A stretch of DNA of 64,000 nucleotides, taken from assembly GCA_000149225.2 (NCBI GenBank), contig CM000692.1, positions 1,321,276 through 1,385,275 of the forward strand, in the 5' to 3' direction. Numbering within the stretch: the stretch's first letter is position 1; each line of letters starts with the position of its first letter. The position numbers and the translations under genes are program-made. The stretch comes from Lachancea kluyveri NRRL Y-12651. Lineage: Eukaryota; Ascomycota; Saccharomycetes; Saccharomycetales; Saccharomycetaceae. Below, piece by piece: positions 23,624 through 34,600 of the stretch. The notes under the pieces are model-generated. The model did no database searches. It worked only from the letters and a program-made list of their open reading frames with translations, and was not told the DNA's origin.

Positions 23624-24244
23624 ATGAAAGAAAAACAATCAAATAAACCCTTTTCGGGAGATCCTGAGATAAACACACCATGGCTGCCTAGAGATTCGTA
23701 CCGAAGTAAATTTACGTGGACTGTTAACCATGCTTTTATGAACCACGAGACGTTTTTGGTGGTGCCATTTGCATGTCTAGGGACGTATAAATGTTGGAAA
23801 AAGCTTGGTGGAATATTTGCTATTATTTACCATACAATTTTCGCCTGTTTTTTGATTTATCTTATATATATTGAACTACAAAGAACGAAAAATTCGAAGC
23901 TGCATCTAAGAGAAAGGATGGATTTTTTGGCAGAAGTCATCAAGATTCAGCCTCATGATGATATGGAAAAGTGGGATGTTGTTGCCGAGAATATGAACGA
24001 GCTTTTTTACAATAGAGGTAGATGGTCTACGAAAGAGTTTTTCTTTGATAGTAAGCACTGCTACGATATTTTTAGACAACTTCTTATGGCTCCATACTCA
24101 GAGAAAGCATTGAAGAAAAAAGTTCCTCTGTATTTGGAACTGAAATTTTATGCCGATGAGGCTGCGAGAGCGTGTCAACCAGGGCTAGATGAGCTTAAGG
24201 AAAATGAAGATAGCTGGAAACTAGCAATCCCTACGTATTCTTGA
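23624..24244 (+). CDS. DUP240/COS-like membrane protein, copy 2
   Basis: 206-residue tandem paralogue of the gene 310 bp upstream, on the same strand. The ATG at 23624 is chosen because it opens the shared MKEKQS start; the frame stays open upstream to about 23357 but that part has no similarity to copy 1. It has two hydrophobic segments (about 48-62 and 66-88), then ERMDFLAEVIKIQPHDDMEK, the block WDVVAENMNELF, PYSEKALKKK, and YADEAARAC near the C-terminus. Sequence divergence from copy 1 is large, so the duplication is old or one copy evolves fast. A third, dead copy lies at 26.3 kb. Function is as uncertain as for copy 1. Confidence 0.75.
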   Translation: MKEKQSNKPFSGDPEINTPWLPRDSYRSKFTWTVNHAFMNHETFLVVPFACLGTYKCWKKLGGIFAIIYHTIFACFLIYLIYIELQRTKNSKLHLRERMDFLAEVIKIQPHDDMEKWDVVAENMNELFYNRGRWSTKEFFFDSKHCYDIFRQLLMAPYSEKALKKKVPLYLELKFYADEAARACQPGLDELKENEDSWKLAIPTYS

Positions 24245-24883
24245 AATTCTGGGACAGTATTTTTTCGAGCTGTATTAAGTAACTGCAAATACTCATTTCT
24301 TTTCTTTTTTGGGATAGTATATTCAATTATGCTCAGGGTTTTGGGCCAAACTGACCTGGAAGAAGAAATTTCGGATACAAACAGCTCTTTAATCTCAGAC
24401 TGAATATTTGCCAATCTTTATCAGAAATTACAGACAAGATTGGACGACTCCGTTCAGATATAAGAGCTTATAGTTTGGTCAAATCGCGGCTCAGTTTCCA
24501 TCTATTTTCAAAAAAATTTTCTAGACATACTTGATCCGGGTGTCTAGAGAAGGACCTGACGGCTTCATAAACGGGCAAACGATGTGCCTTTGTCAATGTT
24601 TGGGGTTATAGCACCTCTTCAGGATCTTCTACAACTTCGTAGACTCCTTTACTATAGACAAAGTGGTAACTCAGATAGATTTCAAAAAAAAAAAAAAACT
24701 ATTCAAAGCATTGCAATTAAATGTTATAGATTTTAATCCCTAGTATACGAGTTTTGGTAAAAATACTTGATTTTAAAGCTTCATTGCAACAAGCTTCAGT
24801 TTTTTTTACCTCGTTGAAGCCTGGCACTATATTGGCAAATTTTGTATCAGGTCTCTGTTAGGAAAACATCCTTCTCTACATGC
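24245..24883. other. Intergenic, no gene seen
   Basis: Region of convergent 3' flanks between DUP-like copy 2 (plus) and the glutathione transferase (minus). It contains an A-run near 24690. No frame with recognisable features. Confidence 0.5.
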
Positions 24884-25498
24884 CTATTGCTGCTTTCCTA
24901 GAGCCCTGTGATATGCAGGACGCTTCTTAAGACGCTCTAAGTAGGAGACAATGTTGGGATAGTCTTCAAGCCCAGCGGCTGTCTCGGCCATTTGCAACGT
25001 GAATGCCATATGTATGTCTACAGCACTAAATCCTCGATCGAGCAAAAACCCCGAGGGCCGGATCTGCTCAGAGACGTACTTCAAATGTAAGTTCTTTTCA
25101 TTTTCAAAAAAGTATTTCGTCTTCTGAGGTAAAGTCTCTCCTAAAAGTTTTTCGACAAGAAGTGGCATTAGCTGTGCAGAAAGTGAGCCCTCCACATAAT
25201 GTAGCAGCTCAATATGTCTTTCCCACTCTTCTTCGCCGGGAACAGGAGCTAACTTGCCCTTTGTATCAAACTTTCTCAGCAAGTATTCTATAATAGCACC
25301 AGATTCCGCTATGATTTTGCCATCATCTTCAATGACCGGAGCTTTCCCCAGAGGGTGGACCTTACGTAACTCTTCAGGCGCCCGTCTAGTCTCAGGATTA
25401 CGCTTGAACGAAACCAACTCGTAATCTTCTCCTAGCTCTTGAAGCAACCATGTGATCCGAATGGACCTTGACCAATCTAAGTCGTAAACTTTAACCAT
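24884..25498 (-). CDS. Glutathione S-transferase, Gtt1-like
   Basis: Conjugates glutathione to electrophiles or acts as a peroxidase. The 204 residues form a thioredoxin-like N-terminal domain (about 1-80). The start MVKVYDLDWSRSIRITWLL supplies the candidate catalytic serines 10 and 12; the cis-proline is in LGKAPVIEDDG and the glutathione-binding ESGAIIEYL follows. An all-helical C-terminal domain comes next, with the conserved FSAVDIHMAF (an S-x-x-D N-capping box). It is somewhat shorter than Gtt1 of S. cerevisiae, which has a longer C-terminus and is associated with the endoplasmic reticulum. The start is fixed by the beginning of the thioredoxin fold. It may work with glutathione breakdown, but it is 6 kb from the 5-oxoprolinase gene, so linkage is not evidence. 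Confidence 0.88.
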   Translation of the reverse strand: MVKVYDLDWSRSIRITWLLQELGEDYELVSFKRNPETRRAPEELRKVHPLGKAPVIEDDGKIIAESGAIIEYLLRKFDTKGKLAPVPGEEEWERHIELLHYVEGSLSAQLMPLLVEKLLGETLPQKTKYFFENEKNLHLKYVSEQIRPSGFLLDRGFSAVDIHMAFTLQMAETAAGLEDYPNIVSYLERLKKRPAYHRALGKQQ

Positions 25499-26306
25499 TT
25501 TTTTTGCACGAGTGACGGTAGTAAATATTAAAACTGTTCAACCTAAGTAATAGGAAACAGAACAGTAACATATTTGGATAAAGTTGCATGCGACACTTGG
25601 CATTTTTATATCTTTTAAAATTTTACACACGTGGCATTAGCAAAAATGGCATTGCTAGCTGCGCCCTTAAAAATTAAACGAAATTATCACCTAGCGTGAC
25701 CTTTGCAGATTTTCTTAGAGAACGCAATCGCAATTGCTAGTTCGACGCCATGCCCCTTAATCCCAGGTCGGCTGTGAACCACGTTTTTTTGTCTCTTTTT
25801 AGCAAACAGGAAAATCAAGTCTCCGCGATTTTAGAGCGTGATGAAGAAAAATCAGAAAAGGCACGCCTTTTACGTACAAAGGGTATTTGTTACGGCCAAA
25901 AAAAACGCTTACTAATGAGTTAACTCGGGTTAGTGTATGAGCTAATGATGATTATTCTCATGTACGAAAGTAGACTAAATGTATCCATCATTAAGAACGA
26001 GATCAAAATGAAAACCTACTCACTACTCGGTGTAAGTTTTTGTGCTCGAAATAGAACTTTCACCAAGTTTCTACTTTGGGCGTTTGGGTTGGGAACTAAC
26101 TTGCAACCAAATTTAATCATAAAATGATGCCCGAAATGTAAAAATAATTGTATATGGATGCGAAGAAGGAAAACAATTCCTCTCACAAAATGCCAAGGTA
26201 ACTAAGCTAGGGCTACCCAGGTATGATTACCGAAATAAGTATACGTGAAGACTTCGCTGGACTATAAGAAAATCGTGGTTATTGTTAGTGTGTATTAATT
26301 TGTAGT
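25499..26306. other. Intergenic, no gene seen
   Basis: Promoter side of the glutathione transferase and spacer before a dead DUP copy. The 64-codon frame at 25933-26127 has no family features. Confidence 0.5.
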
Positions 26307-26722
26307 ATGCTTGTTCTCTTCTTTCGAAATAAGCGTGAGATTATTCGTCTTTGCTGCTACATTTTCATCCTTATTCTTTTTGTTATTGAGACATTTATTA
26401 AGGTTTTAAACTCAAAGGATCTACGGCCAGATTTGCAAAATGGAATAGATCTCTTGGCAAAAGCTACTCAGCAGGAGCCACATCTAATATGACCGAATTG
26501 GGAGTGGCTGTCAGAAGTATGAATGAAATGTTGTATTCTAAAAGTGTATACTTTACTCAAGCATTTTTATTAGACGGCAAACAGTAGCACGGCAGTTTTA
26601 AACCATTTTTTATAATTTCATACCCCAGGAAGACAATGAAGAAAGAAGTCCCACCTTTTGTAGAGCCAAGGCCGTGTGTAGATGAGGCCTAGTTGGCTTG
26701 TGCGGTAGATTTTGATGCGTAA
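26307..26722 (+). pseudogene. DUP240/COS-like pseudogene, copy 3
   Basis: A frame opening at 26307 encodes a hydrophobic segment and ends at a TGA at 26490-26492. The homology continues in another frame, from NMTELGVAVRSMNEMLY through YPRKTMKKEVPPFVEPRP to VDEA, aligning with the PYSE-ALKKKVP and YADEA blocks of the intact copy at 23.6 kb. Two in-frame TAG codons interrupt this second frame (near 26586 and 26690). The N-terminal 60 or so residues of an intact copy are missing. It is a truncated, frameshifted relic that expands the local family to three. Confidence 0.7.
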
Positions 26723-27313
26723 GAATATCTGGAAAGATAGGTAGCACACAATGTCTAACATTGCTATCGTTTTAAGCAGCAGCAGTATTTTTGACGTACA
26801 TAAAGTGTTCGAGTATTTATACTTTTTGGCTCAAGAAATCAATTAAGTTAAAAAAAATGCTCCGGCAAATTGTTTGGAGTTTTATGATGAGCACGACTTC
26901 CAGCTTTTAGTACATTTCGGGACTACTTGTCTGAATTACCACATTTCCTTTTGGTTATAACATTTTATATATTTTCAACCAATGCTATTACTGTTCTTGG
27001 CGTATAACTGATTTCTGAAAATATGCAAAAGGAAACTCAACCTAGATTAGCTACTCTGACAATCAGTCTCCTAACGAAGTATGTTTCCAAACACTCGTCC
27101 AGCCTCAGGTACTACAGTTCATCTGTTTATCGAATTCAAGGCTACCTGAAGCTAATGGCTGCCTAGAAAGACTTATCTGGGTGTGAAGAATTTTACCTTA
27201 AAGGAAAAAACTTAAAAGGGAGGTTCTTGGTATAGCTAACATACTAGGTGGATGGATAAAAACCAAAGAAGAAAGAGCTAAAAAGAACAAGAGATTCTTA
27301 TATTTGCTTACGA
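26723..27313. other. Intergenic, no gene seen
   Basis: Spacer and promoter of the Vps10-like gene. No coding signal recognised. Confidence 0.5.
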
Positions 27314-29503
27314 ATGAATTTCAAGTTTTTTTACTTACTATTATGCTTCGTCGTACTATCTTCTGCATCCGATTTTCAGCCCAAGATCACACAGACTAAA
27401 GTAGCTGATCTAAACGGAGTGTATGCGTTTGAGGGCACAAAAGTGTTGTTACGTGTGACAGAAGAAAAGCTATTTTGCTCAAGAGATAATGGCGATACGT
27501 GGCTTGGTATCAGCAGTATCAATGACAATATGAATGTTACTAACCTTCAACTGGACCCCTTCTTCAGCAAAAGGGCCTTTGTAGGAGGTAGTAAGCATAC
27601 CTACGTCACTGAGGATCAAGGTGAAACCTGGGAAAAGATGGTTATCGCTTCAGAAGAGTCTAAAAATGTTTCTTTTTTAAATTTTGAATTTAAAACTCAT
27701 CCTACTAGGAGAGAATATCTTATTGCTAGAGGGCTGTTCTGCTACACTGAAAATAACGATGCTTTGAACAATGAGTCTTCGAGCTGGTCCAGAATGTGTG
27801 CGGCTAAATCGTTCATTTCATCTGATGGTGGAAAACAGTTTGCTGAAATGTTTCCAACAAGTCACAATCCCTTGAAGGGGTTATTTAGTGATGCTAATTG
27901 TCAGTTCACCAGGCTCACCAAAGATTCCCAACTTGGCGATGAGTCTACAGTCTTTTGTAAATTTTACATGTCTACAGGAGAAACTGGTGACGAGGGCCAC
28001 ATTAGCGTGGAACTATTTACTACCAAAGATTTTGGTAAAACAGTCGAGAAGGTGGACCAATTTAATGGTGAGCCTGTGCGCCAATTTCAAATTTTAAATG
28101 AATACGTGATCGTATCTACCCAGGAGGTTTCGCACAGCAAAAATTCAGTAAAAAGGATTTGGATTTCCAAGGATGGCTTGAAATTCCAGGAGGCTCTATT
28201 TCCAAAGGGACCTTACTCCTCTCATCTCGATTTTTCGTTGGACTCTAACGGGAAAATTTTCAGATTTGTGAGCAACTTTCTTGGTCACAAGAGTAAAAGC
28301 GGCAATTCTGAGGTTTTCATGTCCGACTCAACAGGCCTCAAGTTCTCCAAAGTGTCCGCTTTATCTTCAGATCTTGAGGGTGGCTACAGTGGCACCAAAA
28401 TTGATCACCTGGCGGGAGTTGTTGTCAGTAGTTTTATCACTACGATTTTTTCTGACGAAAGTGCCAAGATATCCACAGTAATTTCATTTGATAACGGTTT
28501 TACTTGGTCCAAGCTGCGCATAGTAGATCCTGAACATAAAGGGGGCTATAGTTGTGACATCGATGACCTAGAGAGCTGTTCTTTGCAGATATATGGCAAT
28601 GAAGGATCGCTATTTAGTAGCATGGCATCCCCTGGTGCGACCTCAAGCGTCTTGATGACCACCGGTACAGTTTCCAGTGGTCATGAATTTGAACACAAGA
28701 ACCTCCAAACCTATATTTCTAGGGATGGCGCTGCTACCTGGTCAAAAGCCTTTGATTTCCCAGCTAAATTTGCAATTGGTGACAATGGCAACGTCATCGT
28801 TGCTGTCCCAAGTAATCTGACACCAGATAACGAACCGGTAGGAGAGATATACTACTCTTTGAATCAGGGATACACATGGTTGAAACAAACTTTGAAGGAC
28901 AAACTATACCCGTTCAGTCTTTTTGTCACAAAAAAAGATGGGTCCGGCTCTACATTTGTTCTATCTGGAACTTCCTCACTTTTTGCTGCCCAAGATCAAG
29001 TCGCCTACATATACACCATTGATTTCAGTGAGGTGTTTGGGGGTAAAACGTGTTCAGAAAGTGACTTTGAATATCAGCATGAAAGCAATGGCAAATGTGT
29101 AAACGGTTTGAGGTACAAGGTTAAGAAGAGAAGACAAGATGCGCAATGCTTGGTTAAAAAGGCGAATGCGGACATCGAAAAGGTTGTAGGGCACTGTTAC
29201 TGTACAGATAGAGATTATGAATGCTCTCCTGAGTTCTTTTTGAATGAAAATGGGAAATGTACTCTAAGCCCCAATCTTTTGCACTTATCTGGAGCTTGCA
29301 ACTCATCAAGTAGCACTATCAAAATGCAACCAATGAGGTTATCCTTTGGCAACAAGTGTAGAAACCCGCTCAGTGTGGATGCCGTGGATGTTTCGTGTAA
29401 AGAACTAACATCCAAAGCCAATAAATTCGGAAAAAGTGAAGAAGGTTCACCTAAAAGTATATGGACATTTCTGTCAAGAAGCTTTTTTTCCATTATCCAA
29501 TAA
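27314..29503 (+). CDS. Soluble, single-domain Vps10/sortilin-like protein
   Basis: 729 residues with a cleavable signal peptide (about 1-19, ending SSAS) and one complete Vps10 ten-bladed propeller. Repeated Asp-box motifs mark the blades: SRDNGDTW, TEDQGETW, SSDGGKQF, TKDFGKTV, SFDNGFTW, SRDGAATW, SLNQGYTW. A cysteine-rich 10CC module follows (about 575-675, starting GKTCSESDFEY). Yeast Pep1/Vps10 has two such domains, a membrane span and a cytosolic tail. Here the frame stops soon after the 10CC module and no transmembrane helix follows, so the product should be a lumenal or secreted, half-length protein. Pep1 sorts carboxypeptidase Y from the Golgi to the vacuole; subtelomeric Vth-like paralogues are known in Saccharomyces. 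This protein could bind ligand without recycling. No internal lesion seen. Confidence 0.85.
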   Translation: MNFKFFYLLLCFVVLSSASDFQPKITQTKVADLNGVYAFEGTKVLLRVTEEKLFCSRDNGDTWLGISSINDNMNVTNLQLDPFFSKRAFVGGSKHTYVTEDQGETWEKMVIASEESKNVSFLNFEFKTHPTRREYLIARGLFCYTENNDALNNESSSWSRMCAAKSFISSDGGKQFAEMFPTSHNPLKGLFSDANCQFTRLTKDSQLGDESTVFCKFYMSTGETGDEGHISVELFTTKDFGKTVEKVDQFNGEPVRQFQILNEYVIVSTQEVSHSKNSVKRIWISKDGLKFQEALFPKGPYSSHLDFSLDSNGKIFRFVSNFLGHKSKSGNSEVFMSDSTGLKFSKVSALSSDLEGGYSGTKIDHLAGVVVSSFITTIFSDESAKISTVISFDNGFTWSKLRIVDPEHKGGYSCDIDDLESCSLQIYGNEGSLFSSMASPGATSSVLMTTGTVSSGHEFEHKNLQTYISRDGAATWSKAFDFPAKFAIGDNGNVIVAVPSNLTPDNEPVGEIYYSLNQGYTWLKQTLKDKLYPFSLFVTKKDGSGSTFVLSGTSSLFAAQDQVAYIYTIDFSEVFGGKTCSESDFEYQHESNGKCVNGLRYKVKKRRQDAQCLVKKANADIEKVVGHCYCTDRDYECSPEFFLNENGKCTLSPNLLHLSGACNSSSSTIKMQPMRLSFGNKCRNPLSVDAVDVSCKELTSKANKFGKSEEGSPKSIWTFLSRSFFSIIQ

Positions 29504-29538
29504 TTACTTAAGCTCATGTTCTGACTCGACGCATATAC

Positions 29539-29572
29539 GATAAGATAAGATAAGATAAGATATATAGATAAG
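29539..29572 (+). repeat. GATAA pentanucleotide repeat
   Basis: Four and a half tandem GATAA units (29539-29562) followed after 4 bases by another GATAAG. This is a microsatellite 36 bp after the Vps10-like stop codon. Each unit matches the GATA-factor core (Gln3/Gat1), but the position in a 3' flank, 2.1 kb from the next start codon, makes regulation doubtful. Confidence 0.8.
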
Positions 29573-31645
29573 AACGAACACACTTCGTACAGAGTATGCA
29601 ACCCGATTTTTGTCGTACTGGATATTCAAAAATTTCGCACTGAAGTCGGTGGGTTTTGCTAATATGTTCGGACCAGCGTACCCTAGTTTCGGTGGATTCT
29701 AAAAAACGGAAATTATGACAGAAAAATTTGTAACGCGACCAAAAAAACTGTGCCCAAAAGAATTATATAAGCGTACAGTCACTAAAATCTTTAAGCTTCG
29801 TGTGCCCAAATTATGCGAGGCCTGGTTTTGGTTACTACAAAATGGTGATTAAAGGGCATAACCAACAGTGTTGCTTCTAGCAATTAGTTTGACGAGAAAT
29901 GTTAATTTGAAGGGTAGATACGCTGGCTCTCAGAGAAAGTTCCTTCTAATTCGACTGAGGCATATTCAATAAAAACAACCCAGTTTAACCAAAATGTGAG
30001 AAAGGAAAACAAGATGAGTATATGGTTCTCCTCCAATATCTGTTTTAGAAGCTCATCACCAGCTATAAATCTGATATTAAAAGGAGTTTGGTTCCGACAT
30101 TTCTTAACATTGAAAAAGTACTGCTGATGGTAGCCTTGATTCGACAGATCTACCTTTTCTTTACTTTTTAATCTTGTTTTTTCTTTCTCATTCTGGTGTT
30201 GTAGTTTTTAGATGTTTGTTTAAAATTACTGAGTGTTTAACCTATAAGCTCATTGTGTAACAATATTTTCTTTTAGTACTGTTTGTGTAGAGCTACATAA
30301 GTACGAGTCATAGGACAGATTGGTTCTGTTTTTGATACTATTGTTAAACACTTGAATCTCTAGTTCATCTCTGCATAAATATCGACCTTTCCAAGTCTTC
30401 CGAGAATTTAAAATAAATGGTATTTCAGCGACATCAATAATAGAGGAGAGATATAAAAATAAGTTACGTTTCGAAGTACAGGGGTTTGGTTCGGTCTATC
30501 TATTTACACATGCGGTATATCGAATTTTTTTCAAGTTGTTTAATCTGAATCTTTTTTTTATCCAGTTTCTCCTGAAACAACATGAATTACATTACAATAT
30601 TATTTTCCAAGAAAAAAAAACTAAAGACTAAGGAAGAAAGGAGCATAGCATTAAAACCGATCGTATACGCAACTAAGTGATCATTTCATCAAATAAGTCG
30701 GGTAAGGACATCAAGGTTGTGTGAATTTACTTCAACCTCCGACATTTATATACTAAAACCATTCAAGAAAAAAGAAAACACACAAGTCATACCCGCCCTA
30801 CATTTCTAAAAAGCCAGAGTATGCAAAGCAAACAGTGGTTTTCATATGTCAATCTCAACTATTTACGGGCAAATATTAAGACTTACTATTACGATACCAA
30901 ATTGGGAATTGTTTTGTAACTATCTAGCTTTTGACGCTTTTTTTGGTTTGTGGAAAAAACCCAGGGGTGCAAAAGTGCTATTTTAGTCGCTACCGTACTT
31001 GTTATTCAAGTCAAGGTGTTATAAAAGACTCCAACTTCAAAAACGATACGCGGTAAAGTAATAGAGCATCACAACATACGCAATAAAGGCGCTATGAAAG
31101 TATAGAGATTACAGATGTGACTTAAAAAGTAAGATTGTAGCGGGGGAAATTGTTTGAGAGTAATGCCACCCTAAAACAACATCGGAATTTGTTTTCTTCA
31201 AATCACTGACGTAAGGTTTCAAAGAATATGCTGAAAATCAATATTTACAGACTAATATCCTTGAAAACTAAACATAACAGAAGGCCAAAACCCTGAGGAC
31301 GAACCAACATGACAGTGTCGGGGATTCGTCAAATCCAACAGCCGACACCTTTAATGTATATGCATGGGTGTTTGGAATATTACAGCCAGAAAATTATATT
31401 TGGTCTCGGACGACGAATAGCCACATTTCCTCTTCTGCTTTCGGCAAGTTTGTAGAAAATCCGCCGCTCTGATTAGCATCGGCGTTTCTGGCACTGTATC
31501 TACCGCATTTCCAAATCAAAAGCTCGAATTAATTGAAAGTATATATAGTGGCAACTGCGAATAGATGTTCTCTAGTCAAAATTAGTCTGGTTGTCTGTTT
31601 CAAGGAAACACAGAGGTGTACGTCAAAAGCTAAGTACGATAAAAT
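29573..31645. other. 2.1-kb intergenic region upstream of 5-oxoprolinase
   Basis: No gene recognised. The last 200 bp look like a promoter: CCGCCG at 31461, CGGCG at 31480 and a TATATATA element at 31540-31548, about 100 bp before the ATG. Confidence 0.5.
31461..31466 (+). promoter_or_regulatory. Candidate zinc-cluster site CCGCCG (5-oxoprolinase promoter)
   Basis: CCGCCG 180 bp upstream of the ATG, followed by CGGCG 14 bases later. The same GC-rich core recurs in front of the permease and the DUF1445 gene in an otherwise AT-rich region. Recognition by the regulator at 40.4 kb is inference. Confidence 0.35.
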
Positions 31646-34600
31646 ATGGGTGGCATTAAAATTGCGATTGACAGAGGCGGTACTTTTACAGACTGCATAG
31701 GTAATCCAGGATCTGGCAAGCCTGAAGACGATGTCGTAATCAAGTTGTTATCAGTGGATCCAAAGAATTATCCTGATGCACCATTGGAGGGTATCAGACG
31801 TTTATTAGAGATTTTCCAAAAGAAGGCAATCCCTCGTGGAACAGTTTTGAATATCTCTGATGTTGACAGTATTAGAATGGGTACCACCTTAGCGACCAAC
31901 TGTGCCTTAGAAAGAAATGGTGAGCGCTGTGCCCTAGTAACCACAACGGGTTTCAAAGATGCTTTGCTCATTGGTAATCAAACAAGGCCCAAGATTTTTG
32001 ATTTAGCTATAAAGAGGCCATCACCTTTATATGAAATGGTAGTAGAAATAGACGAAAGAGTTACCCTAGAAGATTACTCCGAGGATCCGAAAAACGAAAA
32101 ATCTACTGCTAGCATTGCAGAAGGTACTGTAATTGGTAAGAGTGGCGAAGTCGTCAGAGTGCTCCAGAAACCCGATGAAGCTGGAATTAGATCCACACTG
32201 CAACTAGTCTATAACACTGGCATCCGGTCAATAGGTGTTGCCCTCTTGCATGCCTACACTTTTCCAGATCATGAAAAACTGGTCGGTAAAATTGCCCGCG
32301 AAATTGGGTTCACCCATGTCTCGTTGTCTTGTGAAGTCTCTCCCATGATCAAGTTTATTCCCCGGGCCAATAGTTCCATCGCGGATGCTTACTTGACTCC
32401 TGTTATCAGAAAGTATCTGGACAACATCGAAGCAGGTCTATCGTGCGCCCAAAACACGAACATACAGTTCATGCAATCAGACGGTGGCTTGGTCGACGCC
32501 CACAGCTTTTCTGGTTTGCGTGCTATCTTGTCAGGTCCTGCAGGCGGTGTCGTTGGATACTCTTCCACCTGTTACAACACAGAAAACAATATTCCACTAA
32601 TTGGATTTGATATGGGTGGTACATCGACAGACGTCAGCAGATTTGGTGACGGTAAACTGGAACATGTCTTTGAAACTACCACTGCTGGTATAGTGATCCA
32701 GTCTCCACAGCTGGACATAAATACTGTTGCTGCTGGGGGGAGTTCTCGTTTGTTCTGGGAAAACGGTCTATTCCGTGTCGGCCCTGAATCTGCAACTGCA
32801 GAGCCAGGTCCAGCTGCTTACCGTAAAGGTGGTCCGTTGACCATTACGGATGCAAATTTGTTTTTAGGTCGCTTGGTTCCTGAATTCTTCCCCAAAATTT
32901 TTGGCCCAAACGAGGATGAATCTTTGGACTTGGAGATCACGACTAAAAAGTTTATGGAGCTCACCAAAGTTATCAACAAAGATTTGGGCACCGATATGTC
33001 TCCAGACGAAGTTGCGTATGGTTTTGTCAAGGTGGCAAACGAGGCTATGGCTAGACCGATCAGAACTTTGACTGAGGCAAAGGGTCACATAATCTCTCAG
33101 CATAGATTAGTCACCTTTGGTGGCGCTGGTGGGCAACATGCTGTTGCCGTTGCTGAATCTTTGGGTATCGACACAGTGTTGGTTCACAGATACTCTGCCA
33201 TTCTGTCGGCATATGGGATGTTTTTGGCAAATGTCGTAGAGGAATCCCAGGAACCATGCTCCTTTGTTTTGAGTGAAACTGGCAGCAAAGCCAAACTTTT
33301 GGGCAAGTTTGAGTTGCTATCCTCCATCGCGGCTACAAAACTTCATAAACAGGGCTTTGCAGATAGCGATATCACTTTTGAAAAATACCTAAACCTAAGA
33401 TACGAAGGTACAGAAACTAGCTTGATGGTACTGCAGACTACCGAAAATGACAGTTGGAATTTTGAAGAAACTTTTAGCCAACTGCATAAGCGTGAGTTTG
33501 GCTTTTCTTTCACAAACAAAAGTATCATCGTAGATGATATTAGAGTAAGGGCAGTTGGGCAATCAAACTTCAGAAAAGAAGAACCTGTCGACAATCAGCT
33601 TGCTAGGCTTGGAAGAAGGCACGTTGACGCTAGCTCGGAATCCAGCTTTTTCAAAAAAGTTTACTTTAATGACAAGCGTGTCAAAACACCGGTATATAGG
33701 ATCGACGAAATGCCGTTGGGAAGTGTTATCGAAGGACCTGCTATCTTGGCTGACGGTACCCAGACAAATATTATCCCACCAAATGCAGAGGCTGTTGTGT
33801 TAAAGTCGCACGTTTTCATCAAAGTCATATCAAAAACTGAGGAAAGTGCCGGTAAAGACAACACGACAGTCAATCCTGTATTATTATCGATTTTTGGCCA
33901 CAGGTTTATGGATATTGCCGAGCAAATGGGTAACCAGTTAAGAAAAACTTCAGTGTCTACTAACGTTAAGGAAAGATTAGACTTTTCGTGTGCTTTGTTT
34001 GATCCAGATGGTAACTTGGTCGCCAACGCGCCGCATGTTCCAGTTCATCTGGGCTCTATGTCAACCTGCATTTCTGCGCAAGCCAACCTATGGAAAGGCA
34101 AACTAAAAAGCGGCGATGTTTTGATCACCAATCATCCAGAAATTGGAGGTACGCATTTACCCGATATCACAATTATTACTCCCGCATTTTCTGAAAGTTC
34201 TAACGAGTTGATCTTTTACGTGGCATCTAGGGCTCACCACGCAGACATTGGTGGTATTCTGCCAGGCTCTGTTCCTCCGAATTCCAAAGAACTATACGAA
34301 GAAGGCGCCGCCATTTATTCTGAATTGGTTGTTAAAGGGGGCGAATTCGACGAAGCTCTGGTAAAAAGAGTACTATTTGACGAACCAGCTCAATATCCAG
34401 GGTGTTCTGGTTCAAGACGATTAAGTGATAACATCAGTGACTTGAAGGCCCAAATTGCTGCCAACACCAGAGGAATACAACTAATCAAGCGCCTAGTTGA
34501 TGATTTTGGTCTGGAAGTTGTAGTGAGGTACATGAAGGCTATTCAGGACAACGCGTCTTCTACTGTCAAAAAGATGCTAAAACTTTTAACCGAACATTTT

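Noticed and set aside
26208-26240. TAGGGCTA start resembling a hAT terminal repeat
   Set aside because: Only the first seven bases match the end at 16690, and no partner end or subterminal motifs were found nearby.
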